From Hordeum vulgare subsp. vulgare (lineage: Eukaryota > Streptophyta > Magnoliopsida > Poales > Poaceae): a stretch of 64,000 nucleotides of DNA. Below are positions 21,030-33,166 of this stretch, one piece after another. A model generated the notes under the pieces. The model was not told the origin of the DNA. It saw nothing but the letters and a program-made list of their open reading frames with translations, and searched no databases. The stretch lies in the NCBI RefSeq assembly GCF_904849725.1, contig NC_058518.1, forward strand, positions 329,676,581 through 329,740,580, read 5' to 3'. Each line of letters opens with the position of its first letter. Position 1 is the stretch's first letter. The translations under genes and the position numbers were made by a program.

Positions 21030-22316
21030 CCACCCCTAGGGTTCCCCCTAGGTGGTGCGGCAGCCACCAGATGGGAGGGGGCGGCGGCCAGGGCAGGGAA
21101 AGGGGGGCGCCCTAGGTGGGCCTAGGGTTCCCCCCTTCCCCCTTCTCTGGTGCGCATGGGCTGGGTGGGGGGCGCATCAGCCCACCTAGAGGCTGGTTCC
21201 CTTCCCCACTTAGCCCATCTAGCCTCCCTGGGTCGTTGCCCCCCTTCGGTGGACCCCCGAGGCCACCTCCGGTGGTCCCGGTGGTCCCGGTACGTTACCG
21301 GTGATGCCCAAAACACTTCCGATGACCGAAACCATCCGTCCTATATATCAATCTTTACCTCCGGACCATTCCGGAGCTCCTCGTGATGTCCGGGATCTCA
21401 TCCGGGACTCTGAACAACTTTCGGTAACCTCGTATAACAATTCCCTATAACCCTAGCGTCATCGGACCTTAAGTGTGTAGACCCTACGGGTTTGGGAGAC
21501 AGGCAGACATGACCGAGACACCTCTCCGGCCAATAACCATCAGCGGGGTCTGGATACCTATGGTGGATCCCACTTGATCCATGATGATCTCATCGGATGA
21601 ACCACGATGTCAAGGATTCAATCAGTCCCGTATACAATTCTCTTTGTTTGTCGGTATAGAACTTGCCCGAGATTCGATCATCGGTATACCTATACCTTGT
21701 TCAATCTCGTTACCCGTAAGTCTCTTTACTCGTTCCGTAGCACGTCATCGTGTGACTAAATCCTTAGTCACATTGAGCTCATGATGATGTTCTACCGAGT
21801 GGCCCCAGAGATACCTCTCCGTCACACGGAGTGACAAATCCCGATCTCGATTCGTACCAACCCAACATAAACTTTAGAGATACCTGTAGTGCACCTTTAT
21901 AGTCACCCAGTTACGTTGTGACGGTTGATACACCCAAAGAACTCCTACGGTATCCGGGAGTTGCACAATCTCACGGTCGAAGGAAAAGACACTTGACATT
22001 AGAAAAGCTTTAGCGTACGAACAATACGATCTAGAGCTATGCTTAGGATTGGGTCTTGTCCATCACATCATTCTCCTAATGATGTGATCCCATTATCAAT
22101 GACATCTAATGCCCATGATCAGGAAACCATGATCATCTATTGACTAACGAGCTAGCCAACTAGAGGCTTGCTAGGGACACATTGTGATATATTTATTCAC
22201 ACATGTATTACTGTTTCCTGTTAATACAATTATAGCATGAACAATAGACTATTATCATGAACAAGGAAATATGATAATAACAATTTTATTATTGCCTCTA
22301 GGGCATATTTCCAACA
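21030..22316 (-). repeat. Copia-1 3' LTR, proximal part (U3 side)
   Basis: This resumes exactly where 1660 stops, after the second GTGCG copy at 21025-21029. It aligns with 28023-29291 and ends '...atttccaaca', the complement of the TGTTGGAAAT LTR start. Short ORFs at 21116-21386 are shadows of GC-rich LTR sequence. Confidence 0.9.
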
Positions 22317-22348
22317 GTCTCGCACTTGCACTAGAGTCAATAATCTAG

Positions 22349-23144
22349 TTACATTGTGATGTATCGAACACCCATAGCATTATGGTGTTGATCATGTTTT
22401 GCTCGTGGAAGAGGTTTAGTCAACGGGTCTGCAATATTCAGATCCATGTGTACTTTACAAATATCTATCGCTCCACTCTGGACATGGTCCTGGATGGCAT
22501 TGTAGCAGCATTTGATTTGCTTCGTCTTCCGGTGAAACCTGGGCTCCTTGGCTATGGCAATGGCCCCAGTGTTATCACAGAAGAGTGTCATTGGACCCGA
22601 CGCGCTTGGAACCACTCCAAGGTCGGTGATGAGCTACTTCATCCAAATTCTTTCATGAGCCGCTTCTGAAGCAGCTATACTCCGCTTCACATGTAGATGC
22701 TGCCACGACTTCTTGCTTGCTGCTGCACTAGCTCACTGCCCCACCATTCAACACATATACGTATCCGGTCTGTGACTTAGAGTCATCCGGATCTATATAG
22801 AAGCTAGCATCGACGTAACCCTTTACAACGAGCTCTTCGTCACCTCCATAAACGAGAAACATTTCCTTAGTCCTTTTCAGGTACTTAAGGTTATTCTTGA
22901 CCGCTGTCCAGTGTTCCATACCAGGATCACTTTGGTACCTCCCTATCAAACTTATGGCAAGGTTTATATCAGGTCTGGTACACAACATGGAATACATAAG
23001 AGAGCCTACGACTGAAGCGTAGGGGACAGAACTCATCTTCTCTCTATCTGCTGCCGTGGTCGGCGATTGAGTCTTACTCAATCTCATACCTTGCAAAACT
23101 GGCAAGAACCCTTTCTTTGAGTTTTCCATATTGAACTTCTTCAA
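22349..23144 (-). pseudogene. pol: Copia-1 RNase H and pol C-terminus
   Basis: There are two pieces. 23144-22728 has the RT-RNase H connection (PYASVVGSLMYSMLCTRPD) and the first RNase H aspartate (VKGYVDASF). It ends at a TAG where Copia-2 has Trp (GSAVSW). 22615-22349, after a frameshift, carries LFCDNTGAIAIAKEP, ADPLTKPLPR and the natural end MGVRYITM. The natural stop lies just before the purine tract and 3' LTR. Confidence 0.88.
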
Positions 23145-23151
23145 TATCTTG

Positions 23152-23634
23152 TCAAGGTATGTACTTTGTGAAAGACCTATATATGAGGCATCTTGATCTA
23201 TCCCTATAGATCTTGATGCCTAATATGTATGCAGCTTCTCCAAGGTCCTTCATTGAAAAACTCTTGTTCAAATAGGCCTTTATGCTCTCCAACATCTCTA
23301 TATTATTCCCCATCAATAATATGTCATCCACATACAGTATGAGGAAAGCTACATAGCTCCCACTCACTTTCTTGTACAGACAGGCTTCTCCGTAAACCTG
23401 TATGAACCCAAACGCTTTAATCACCTCATTAAAACGAATGTTCCAACTCCGAGATGCTTGCACCAGCCCATAGATGGAGCGCTGGAGCTTGCACACTTTG
23501 TTAACACCCTTAGGGTCGACAAAACCTTCTGGTTGCATCATATACAACTCTTCCTTAAGGTTCCCGTTAAGGAACACTGTTTTGACGTCCATTTGCCAAA
23601 TTTCATAATCATAAAAGGTGGCAATTGCTAACAT
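23152..23634 (-). pseudogene. pol: Copia-1 reverse transcriptase core
   Basis: The segment contains [22 protein letters not shown] and the catalytic YVDD (LYVDDILL), with [16 protein letters not shown] at the end. It is in frame with the upstream segment across the TGA. It shifts out of frame near 23155-23170, where LSQSTYLDK (seen intact in Copia-2) should follow. Confidence 0.9.
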
Positions 23635-23637
23635 GAT

Positions 23638-25089
23638 TCAGACTGATTTCAGCTTCGCTACGGTAGAGAAAGTCTCTTCGTAGTGAACTCCTTGAATTTG
23701 TCGAAAACCCTTTGCGACAAGTCGAGCTTTATAAACGATTACATTACCGTTTGCATCAGTCTTATTCTTGAAGATCCATTTATTTTCTATGGCACGCCGG
23801 TCATCGGGCAAGTCCAGCAAAGTCCGTACTTTGTTCTCATACATGGATCCTATCTCGGATTTCATAGCTTCAAGCCATTTGTTGGAATCCGGGCCCGCCA
23901 TTGCTTCTTCATAGTTTGAAGGTTCACCGTTGTCTAACAACATGATTTCCATCACAGGGTTGCCGTACCACTCTAGTGCGGAGCGTGCCCTTGTGGACCT
24001 TCGCGGTTCAGTAGTAACTTGATCCGAAGATTCATGATCATCATCATTAACTTCCTCTTCAGTTGGTGTAGGCGCCACAGGAACAACTTCCCGCGCTGCG
24101 CTACTATCCTGTTCGAGAGGGGGTGTAATTACCTCATCAAGTTCTACCTTCCTCCCACTTACTTCTTTCGAGAGAAATTCTTTCTCTAGAAAGGATCCAT
24201 TCTTGGCAACAAAGGTTTTACCTTTGGATCTAAGATAGAAGGTATACCCAATAGTTTCCTTAGGGTATCCTATGAATACACATTTCTCCGCTTTGGGTTC
24301 GAGCTTTTCTGGTTGAAGTTTCTTCACATAAGCATCGCAGCCCCAAACTTTACGAAACGACAACTTAGGTTTCTTGCCAAACCATAGTTCATACGGTGTC
24401 GTCTCAACGAATTTGGACGGTGCCCTATTTAAAGTGAATGCTGCAGTTTCTAATGCGTATCCCCAAAATGATAGCGGTAAGTCGGTAAGAGACATCATAG
24501 ATCGTACCATATCTAATAAAGTGCGATTACGACGTTCAGACACTCCGTTGCATTGCGGTGTGCCAGGCGGCGTCAGTTGTGAAACGATTCCACACTTCCT
24601 TAGGTGTGTGCCAAACTCGTGACTCAAATATTCTCCTCCACGATCATATTGTAGACATTTAATTTTTCTGTCACGTTGATTCTCAACCTCACTCTGAAAT
24701 TCCTTGAACTTTTCAAACGTCTCAGATTTGTGCTTCATCAAGTAGATATACCCGTACCTACTCAAATCATCGGTGAGAGTGAGAACATAACGATAGCCAC
24801 CGCAAGCTTCAATGTTCATTGGACCACACACATCAGTATGTATTATTTCCAATAATTCGGTTGCTCTCTCCATTATTCCTGAGAATGGAGTCTTAATCAT
24901 CTTGCCCATGAGGCACGGTTCGCATGTGTCAAATGATTCAAAGTCAAGAGACTCTAATAGTCCATCAGTATGGAGCTTCTTCATGCGCTTAACGCCGATA
25001 TGACCAAGGCGACAGTGCCACAAGTATGTGGGACTATCATTATCAACTTTACATCTTTTGGTACTCACACTGAATATGCGTAACATCAT
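23638..25089 (-). pseudogene. pol: Copia-1 integrase and start of reverse transcriptase
   Basis: This 483-codon segment starts with the integrase HHCC finger (WHCRLGHIGVKRMKKLH, later CEPCLMGK). The catalytic triad follows: Asp in HTDVCGPM, Asp in QYDRGGEY, Glu in GVSERRNRTL. All three residues are present. The C-terminal part (NKWLEAMKSEIGSMYENK, then NKWIFKNK) opens the reverse transcriptase. It ends at a TGA (23638-23640) in KSV*IM. The next segment continues in the same frame, and the sequence suggests CGA to TGA. The copy is closely parallel to Copia-2. Confidence 0.9.
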
Positions 25090-26332
25090 GATCGAGATTC
25101 ATCAGGAATAAACCATTCACCAGCGGAGCATGACCATAAAACATACCACTCATATATATAGAACAACTATTATTCGCTGACTTAAATGAGTAGTCGTCTC
25201 GCATGATGCAAGACCCTGATACAATGTTCAAGATTAAAGCTGGTACTAAATAACAATTATTAAGGTTTAAAACTAATCCCGACGGTAGATGTAGAGGTAG
25301 CATGCCGACGGCGATCACATCGACCTTGGAACCATTCCCGACGAGCATCGTCACCCCGTCCTTGGCCAGTCTCCGCTTATTCCGCAGTTCCTGCTTTGAG
25401 TTGCAAATGTGAGCAACAACACTGGTATCAAATACCCAGGAGCTACTACGAGCGTTGGTAAGGTACACATCAATAACATGTATATGACATATACCTTTAA
25501 CGTTGCCGGCCTTCTTGTCCGCTAAGTATTTGGGGTAGTTCCGGTTCCAGTGACCTTTTCCCTTGCAATAGAAGCACTCAGTCTCAGGCTTGGGTCCATT
25601 CTTTTTCTTCTTCCCGGCATCTGGCTTACCGGGCGCGGCAACAACTTTGCCATCTTTCTTGAAGTTCTTCCTACCCTTGCCCTTCTTGAAACTAGTGGTC
25701 TTGTTGACCATCAACACTTTATGCTCTTTCTTGATTTCTACTTCTGCAGACTTGAGCATCGAGTACAACTCGGGAATGGTCTTCTCCATCCCTTGCATGT
25801 TGTAGTTAAGCACAAAGCATTTGTAGCTTGGTGGGAGAGACTGGAGGATTCTGTCAATTATAGCATCATCCGGAAGTTCGACTCCAAGTGAAGTCAGACG
25901 ACCATGTAACCCAGACATTTTGAGTATGTGCTCACTGACAAAACTGTTCTCCTCCATCTTACAGCTAAAGAACTTGTCGGAGACTTCATATCTCTCGACA
26001 CGGGCATGAGCTTGAAAAACTAGCTTCAGCTCTTGGAACATCTCATATGCTCCGTGTTGCTCAAAACGCCTTTGGAGCCCTGTTTCTAAACTGTATAACA
26101 TGCCACACCTAACCAGAGAGTAGTCATCACTCCGCGTTTGCCACACGTTCAGAATGTCCTGGGCTGCTGCAGGAGCAGGAGGGTCACCTAGCAGCGCATC
26201 AAGGACATAAGCCTTTTTAGCTGCTTCAAGGATGAGCTTAAGGTTGCGAACCCAGTCCGCATAGTTGCTACCATCATCTTTCAGCTTGTTTTTCTCTAGG
26301 AATACGTAGAAATTGAGGTTGACGTTGGCCAT
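25049..26332 (-). pseudogene. gag: Copia-1 Gag and aspartic protease
   Basis: This is a 427-codon frame from ATG at 26332. Residues 1-230 are a Copia Gag domain (LKDDGSNYADWVRNLKL near the start; RILQSLPPSYKCFVLNYN in the middle). The zinc knuckle reads CFYCKGKGHWNRNY, so the last Cys of CX2CX4HX4C is Tyr. The protease motif WVFDTS has Ser where the family, and Copia-2 here, have Gly. The frame then meets a stop at 25049, while integrase continues in another frame that overlaps by about 40 bp, so there is a frameshift. Gag would form the particle and protease would process it. Both signature changes argue for an inactive copy. Confidence 0.9.
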
Positions 26333-27572
26333 CTACAATATTTATAAAGACAACTTTTAGACTAAGTTCATGAAAATTAAGTTCATTTAATCAAATTAAG
26401 TATGAACTCCCACTTAAATCGACATCCCTCTAGTCATCTAAGTGATACATGATCCATGTTGACTAACCCGTGTCCGATCATCACGTGAGACGGACTAGTC
26501 ACCATGGTGAGCAACTTCATGCTAATCGTATTCAACCGTACGACTCATGTTCGACCTTTCGATCTCTTGTAGTCGAGGTCATGTCTGTACATGCTAAGCT
26601 CGTCGAGTCAACCTAAGTGTTTCGCGTGTGTAAATCTGGCTTACACCCGTTGTATGCGAACGTTAGAATCTATCACACCCGATCATCATGTGGCGCTTCA
26701 AGACAACGATCCTTCGCAACGGTGCACACTTAGGGGAATACGTTCTCGAAATTTTAAGAGCGATCATCTTATTATGCTACCGTCGTTCTAAGCAATAAGA
26801 TGAAAAACATGATAAACATCACAATGCAATCATATAGTGACATGATATGGCCATTATCATCTTTGCCCTTTCGATCTCCATCTTCAGGCATCGCATGATC
26901 ACCATCGTCACCGGCGTGACACCATGATCTCCATCATCGTGTCTCCGTGAAGTCGTCACACCAACTACTACTATCACTACTACTATAGCTAACCGTTAGC
27001 AATGAATTAAAAGTAGTAAGCACATGGCGTTGCATCTCATACAATAAATTAAGACAACTCCTATGGCTCCTGCCGGTTGTCATACTCATCGACATGCAAG
27101 TCGTGAAACCTATTACAATAACATGATCATCTCATACATCATACATGCAACATGACAACTTTGGCCATATCACATCACATGTCAAACCCTGCAAAAACAA
27201 GTTAGACGTCCTCTAATTGTTGTTGCAAGTTTTACGTGGCTGATTTGGGTTTCTAGCAAGAACGCCTTCTTACCTACGTGACAGCCGCAACGATGATATG
27301 CCAAAGCTATTTACCCTTCATAAGGACCCTTTTCATCAAATCCAATCCGACTAGAGTAGGAGAGACAGACACCCGCTAGCCACCTTTATGCACGGTGTGC
27401 ACGTCTGTCGGTGGAACCAGTCTCACGTAAGCGTACGTGTAAAGTCGGTCCGGGCCGCTTCATCCCACAATACCGCCGGAAAAGAATAAGGCTAGTAGTG
27501 TCAAGCAAATTGACAAATCATCGCCCACAACTTTTGTGTTCTACTCGTGCATAGAATCTACGCATAGAAAAC
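26333..27572 (-). other. Copia-1 5' untranslated leader
   Basis: About 1.24 kb lies between the primer site and the gag start. I see no coding signal. It is colinear with the Copia-2 leader (34984-36243); for example both share the 'gtgatgatcgggtgtgatag' block. The region is presumably packaging and leader sequence, by analogy with BARE1. Confidence 0.7.
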
Positions 27573-27588
27573 CTGGCTCTGATGCCAC
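27573..27588 (-). other. Copia-1 primer-binding site
   Basis: On the minus strand, GTGGCATCAGAGCCAG directly follows the LTR end. It resembles the TGGTATCAGAGC site of plant Copia elements that pairs with initiator methionine tRNA, with one change. Confidence 0.85.
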
Positions 27589-29291
27589 TGTTGGGTAAGG
27601 TAGCATAAATTCAAAATTTTCCTATGCCATATTCAGATCTTCCTATGGAGAGACCAGCAACGAGAGAGGGGTAAGATCATCTTCATACCTTTGAAGATCG
27701 CTAAGCGGAAGCGTTACTAGAACGAGGTTGATGGAGTCGTACTCGCGGCGATTCAGATTGCGGTGTGATTCCGATCTAGTGCCGAACACACGTGCATCCC
27801 GGTGACGTCTCCCGCACCTTGATCCAGCAAGGAGGAGGGAGAGGTTGGGGAAAAATTCCAGCAGCACGACGGCGTGGTGTCGATGGAGAGACGAGGTCTC
27901 CCGGCAGGGCTTTGCCAAGCACCGGCAGAGAGGAGGAGGAAGAAGGGCAGGGCAGCGCCGAGGGCGAGGGAGAAGTATGTCTCCCAAGGGCTCTATTTAT
28001 AGGAGGAGGGGGAGGGGGTGCGCCACCCCTAGGGTTCCCCCCAAGGTGGTGCGGCAGCCACTAGATGGGAGGGGGCGGCGGCCAGGACAGGGAAAGGGGG
28101 GCGCCCTAGGTGGGCCTTGGGCCTCCCCTGCGCCTAGGGTTCCCCCTTCCCCCTTCTCTGGTGCGCATGGGCTGGGTGGGGGGTGCACCAGCCCACCTAG
28201 GGGCTGGTTCCCTTCCCCACTTAGCCCATCTAGCCTCCCGGGGTCGTTGCCCCCCTTCGGTGGACCCCCGGGGCCACCTCCGATGGTCCCGGTGGTCCCG
28301 GTACGTTACCGGTGATGCCCGAAACACTTCCGGTGTCCGAAACCATCCGTCCTATATATCAATCTTTACCTCCGGACCATTCCGGAGCTCCTCGTGACGT
28401 CCGGGATCTCATCCGGGACTCCGAACAACTTTCGGTAACCTCGTATAACAATTCCCTATAACCCTAGCGTCATCGAACCTTAAGTGTGTAGACCCTACGG
28501 GTTCGGGAGACAGGCAGACATGACCGAGACACCACTCCGGCCAATAACCATCAGCGGGGTCTGGATACCCATGGTGGCTCCCACTTGATCCATGATGATC
28601 TCATCGGATGAACCACGATGTGAAGGATTCAATCAATCCCGTATACAATTCTCTTTGTTTGTCGGTATAGAACTTGCCCGAGATTCGATCATCGGTATAC
28701 CTATACCTTGTTCAATCTCGTTACCCGTGACTAACTCCTTAGTCACATTGAGCTCATGATGATGTTCTACCGAGTGGGCCCAGAGATAACTCTCCGTCAC
28801 ACAGAGTGACAAATCCCGATCTCGATTTGTACCAACCCAACAGACACTTTCAGAGATACCCGTAGTGCACATTTATAGTCACCCAGTTATGTTGTGACGT
28901 TTGATACACCCAAAGCACTCCTACGGTATCCGGGAGTTGCACAATCTCATGGTCGAAGGAAAATACACTTGACATTAGAAAAGCTTTAGCGTACGAACAA
29001 TACGATCTAGTGCTATGCTTAGGATTGGGTCTTGTCCATCACATCATTCTCCTAATAATGTGATCCCGTTATCAATGACTCTAATGCCCATGATAAGGAA
29101 ACCATGATCATCTATTGACTAACGAGCTAGCCAACTAGAGGCATGCTAGGGACACATTGTGATCTATTTATTCACACATGTATTACTGTTTCCTCTTAAT
29201 ACAATTATAGCATGAACAATAGACTATTATCATGAACAAGGAAATATGATAATAACCATTTTATTATTGCCTCTAGGGCATATTTCCAACA
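27589..29291 (-). repeat. Copia-1 5' LTR (1703 bp)
   Basis: This uninterrupted LTR serves as the reference for reassembling the split left copy. It contains a TATAAATAG box on the minus strand at 27991-28001 and a second TATA-like run (TATATAG) near 28350. It shows that the GTGCG flanking B1 is ordinary LTR sequence present once here. Confidence 0.92.
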
Positions 29292-29296
29292 AAAAG

Positions 29297-29552
29297 GAGG
29301 TCCAAGGCTTCCTTTAGAAAGGTCGAATCTCTGTTCATTCTGGACGCATTGTTGCTCCCCCGTGCATCATTGCTGGGCGAGCGCTGATGTACTGTGAACG
29401 CAGATACAATCCACCAAAAACACATGACGTAGGGTTTTACGCTTCCAAGCGGTCCTAACCTGCCTAAACCACCATGCATGAAGTATCCATTGGTGCTCTT
29501 TGTGCACCGCAAAAGGGACCTTGCTGGTCCCACAGATTGTCGCGCCCCGACA
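29297..29552 (+). repeat. Tat-outer 5' LTR, right part
   Basis: This continues the LTR after the Copia-1 insertion and ends CCCCGACA at 29552. A degenerate primer-binding-like tract ('ttttgcgccagttaggggg') follows at about 29554. The run 'tacaatccaccaaaaacac' and 'cgtagggttttacgcttcc' is typical of the R-U5 region of this cereal Tat family as I remember it. Confidence 0.7.
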
Positions 29553-29599
29553 TATTTTGCGCCAGTTAGGGGGATTCGGCGCACTAATCTCCGTCGACT

Positions 29600-30350
29600 T
29601 TGTGTATCTTCATTGACGCCCATGGAGCAAAAGGCAGGCCCCATGACATGGACTCCAGAAGCAGAAGCAACTTTGCAAGATTTAAAGAAGTACCTGTCCT
29701 CGGCACCAGTCTTTGTCATGCCCAAACCTCAGGAACCGTTGTTGTTATAGTTGGCAGCGATGAACCAGGTGGTTAGCGCTGCACTAGTGGCGGAAAGGGA
29801 AGTTGAGGACGGCGAAACGACAACCGACGAGCCCCGATGGACCAGGAAATCAACACAGAGACAACATGAGAAGCGGAGCAATGAACTATGGAGAAGAAGA
29901 TGGTGCAGTGGCGAGTGTACTTCATCAGCTCTCTCCTACAAGGGCTTGATCAAGGTACTCTAGAATTCAGAAATTGCTTTTCGGCCTTCTCATGGCCTCC
30001 CGCATGCTGCGCCACTACTTCCAAGCACACTGCATCACCATCATCACCCACTTCACATTGCAATGCATCCTGAAGAATACGGAGGCAAGTCGTAGGATTC
30101 TTGTGTGGGGACTTGGAGCTGGCTAGTTTTGTTATGACCTTTGAAAGCAAGGCGACCATCAAGAGCAGAACACTAGTAGAGTTTGTTGCCAAATGGATGC
30201 TAACACCAGATGATGAGACCCTGGAAACAACCCTTCACGGCAAGGAAACACCTCGGACGTGGATCATGTACTTCGAAGGAGATTTTTCACTGCAAGGCGC
30301 CGGTGCCGGGTGCTGCTCATCGCACGCACCGGAGAGCACCTCAACTATGT
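29600..30350 (+). pseudogene. pol: Tat-outer pol remnant: end of reverse transcriptase, RNase H
   Basis: Translation gives WTPEAEATLQDLKKYLSSAP, then a TAG at 29748-29750, then LAAMNQVVSAALVAE. This is the RT/RNase H connection of Tat-type Gypsy polyproteins. The frame then shifts, and RNase H-like peptides recur in other frames (YFISSLLQG near 29920, LELASFVMTFESKATIKS near 30110, MYFEGDFSLQGAGAG near 30270). At least one stop and several frameshifts make it non-functional. The 5' boundary is a deletion junction somewhere in 29600-29640, where the leader meets late RT without protease or the RT palm. Function is inferred from family resemblance only. Confidence 0.75.
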
Positions 30351-31250
30351 GATCCAGATGTAGTTCCCTCAGGAAGCGTCAACCAACAACACAACTGAGT
30401 ACGAGGGTTTGCTTGCCGGGCCGCGGATAACAACTTAATCGAGAATCACGAAGTTAATGATCCGAGGGGACTCACAATTGGTTGTGGGCAAAGTCAATAA
30501 GGCTTACGAGAGCCCCCTGATGGAAGCATATGTTGACAAAGTGAGGAAGTTGGAGGAGCGTTTCGATGGTCTACGGGTGGAACATGTCCTTAAGGCAGAG
30601 AACGACATCGCCGACGACCTGTCAAAACGAGCAGCTCAAGAATCGCCTGTGGAACCAGGCACCTTTGTGCTCTGACTCACTCAGCCATCAGTTACACCAT
30701 CACAACGGCAAGACAAGAAGAGGAAAATCAACTCCAGCGACTATTTCCCGATAGAGCCACCCGTGCCCACCAAGAAGGTTGCCAGGGGTGAAAGAATGCT
30801 CGACGGTGAGCACCGAGCTCCGACAGGACAGGCGGGCTTTGCCGTCGAAGCCAGCACTCCCACGGTAGTAGAGATGCCTTTAGTCCTTGTCATCGAGCCA
30901 CGGGCTCTGGCATGGGCACAACTATCGTCTGATACATCCAGTCACGAGACCTCCATGAGTAACAAGAAGAAGCTGAAAGAGTATCCCGACAATCTTGCAT
31001 GTATCAGTTCATGGATAACAATCTGTACATAAGGAGACCAAATGGGTTGAAATTGAGTTGCATTACTCGGGAGGAAGGACGACAACTGTTGGCAGAGATA
31101 CACGAAGGGATCTACGGCTCCCACATCAGATCACGTGCACTTATCGGATAGGCATTCTGGCATGTCTTCTACTGGACGACAACCCTTCAAGATGCCTTGG
31201 CAGTGGTAACTGCGTGCGAAGCATGCCAATGCGATGCCAAGCAGATACAT
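30351..31250 (+). pseudogene. pol: Tat-outer second RNase H and integrase zinc finger remnant
   Basis: Peptides include IRGDSQLVVGKVNKAYESPL and AENDIADDLSKRAA (30457-30675), which match the C-terminal half of the extra RNase H found in Tat elements. After a linker, 31000-31250 encodes an integrase N-terminal zinc finger (AEIHEGIYGSHIRSRAL, then CEACQCDAKQ), with stops and shifts. The reading is cut at 31250 by Athila-1, exactly between the zinc finger and the catalytic core. The core resumes at 59679. Confidence 0.75.
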
Positions 31251-32785
31251 TGATACTTGTGATGTGCATTGGGTTTTACGTCAAGAGGAACTGGTTACCG
31301 CAGCACTATATGGGTAAGTATTTTCCTCGGTTATGAAACCAAGGTTTATCGAACTAATAGGAATATCAACAACAATCGGCTTCAGCGGCTACACACAAAA
31401 GAGCAAACAACTTGCACCCAACGCGGGCAAGAGGGATGTGAATCCCTTTGATCTCGTTATCTTCAAGCAACTTAGTTGTGTAGATAATTGTAAATTGCAA
31501 AATAAAATAAAAGCAAGCAAATGGTAGCAAGGTATTGTAGAAATTATGAATATATGGTGAATAGACCCAGGGACCATAGTTTTCCCTAGCAGCATCTCTC
31601 ATGAAAATAAGCATACGGTGGGTAAACAAATTACTATTGGGCAATTGACAGAAAAGCGAATAGTTATGCGATATTCACAGCAATGATCATGTGTATATCG
31701 GTATCACGTCAAAGACAAATAGTCCGACTCCTACCTGCACCTATTACTATTACTCCACTTCAAGAGCGCTTCTATGCTCACCTCTCTACGTATTAAGTTC
31801 ATAACAAACAGAGTAATGCATGGAGAACGATGACAAGGTGTAGACAACGTAAACTCAAGCAATATGAATAAACCCCATCGTTTTATCCTTAGTAGGAGCT
31901 ACATGAAGACACATCTTGTAAACTCGTCATGTTGAACCTACCACAACACACCTCTCTCACCAAAGAAATATCTGTCTAGTGGGCCAAACTATTTCAATAC
32001 ATCAGAGAGAATTAAGAAACTATCATAATCATGCACATAAGAATCATATTAGAATTCAGAGAAGACTGAAATATTTATCATGAATAATCTTAACATAAAC
32101 CCACAATTCATCGGAGCCCAACAAATGCACCGCACAAAAGTATTACATCAGATAGATCAAAACGAAGATGCGATGACCATTGTATTGAGGATCAAGAGAG
32201 AGAGCGAGAGAGATTTCCATCTAGGTACTAGCTATGGACCCATAGGTTTGTGGTGAACTACTCGCACATCATCATGAGGGCAGTAAGGTTGATGTAGAGG
32301 CCCTCCATGATCGACCCCCTCCGACAGGATGCCAGAACGGAGCTCCACATGTCCTCCCGTCGGAACAGAGACTTGCAGCGATGTAAAAGTGTTTCGGGAC
32401 TGCCTCTAGGGGTTTTGGGATATTACTGAATTTATAAGCCAGAGAACGAGGTGGACGGAACCACGAGGGGGCCACAAGCCAACAGGGTGCACCCTGTTGG
32501 CTTGTGGGTCCCTCATGTGGATCCGGCATCCTTCCGAAGTTTCCAGGTCTTCTTTTGGTCTAGAAAAAATCATTAAAAAGTTTCATGGAAATTGGACTTC
32601 GTTTGGTAGTGTAAACATGAAAAGTGAAAAAAACGTAGAAAACAACAACTCGCACTAAGCAGTGGGTCAATAGGTTTGTGCTAAAAATAATATAAATTGT
32701 AAATAAATTCCCAAATTTTTTCCTAGAATGATAAATATGTGAGCATGAAACAATCAAAAATTATAGATACGTTGGAGACGTATCA
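31251..32785 (-). repeat. Athila-1 3' LTR (1535 bp)
   Basis: It runs from TGATACTTGTGAT (plus orientation) to GACGTATCA at 32785. The minus-strand start is TGATACGTCTCC. It aligns throughout with 58126-59673. A purine-rich tract, GCTTGGGGATGCT on the minus strand, adjoins it at 32786-32800. The ORFs inside are spurious. Confidence 0.9.
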
Positions 32786-33146
32786 AGCATCCCCAAGCTT
32801 AATTCCTGCTCGTCCTTAAATAGGTAAACGATAAAAACAGAAATTTTGATGTGACATGCTATCCATTATGTAATCTTTTGCATGTATGCTCATTGAGAAA
32901 TGATGAATTAACAAACATTAACATAGTAATACGTATAAGTATAAACAACAAAATCATTAATGTTTCAAAGTATACGATCCTCAAAGAATGTTTTACCCCC
33001 ATTCATCTTATTATATTATCAAGTCATGGCTCCAGCTTCACCACATTAATATAAATTTAAAGCACCATAGTGCCCAAGTCACGCAATTGGGTCGTACTTT
33101 TTCAATATGCATCATTTTTTCATTCTTCACGCAATACATGAGCGTG
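32786..33146 (-). other. Athila-1 internal region, 3' end
   Basis: Non-coding and AT-rich. It aligns with 49276-49660 of Athila-2, including the 'cacgcaatacatgag' block just before the A2 insertion. The polypurine tract lies at its left edge. Confidence 0.75.
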
Positions 33147-33166
33147 TGTCGGGACCCCGATCCTAA

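Larger units (their letters stand above)
1194..29291 (-). mobile_element. Copia-1: Angela/WIS-type Ty1/Copia element, full length but split
   Basis: The LTRs are 27589-29291 (5', right side) and 1194-1660 plus 21030-22316 (3', left side). On the sense strand they begin TGTTGGAAATATGCCC and end ...CCCAACA. The internal region is 22317-27588 with a tRNA-iMet-type primer site at 27573-27588 and a purine tract next to the 3' LTR. The flanking 5-mers are GAAAG (1189-1193) and AAAAG (29292-29296), a TSD with one change. Solo LTR B1 sits in the left LTR. The two LTRs differ clearly, with many substitutions and a 21-bp indel in the first 450 bp, so this is an older insertion than Copia-2. Confidence 0.9.
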
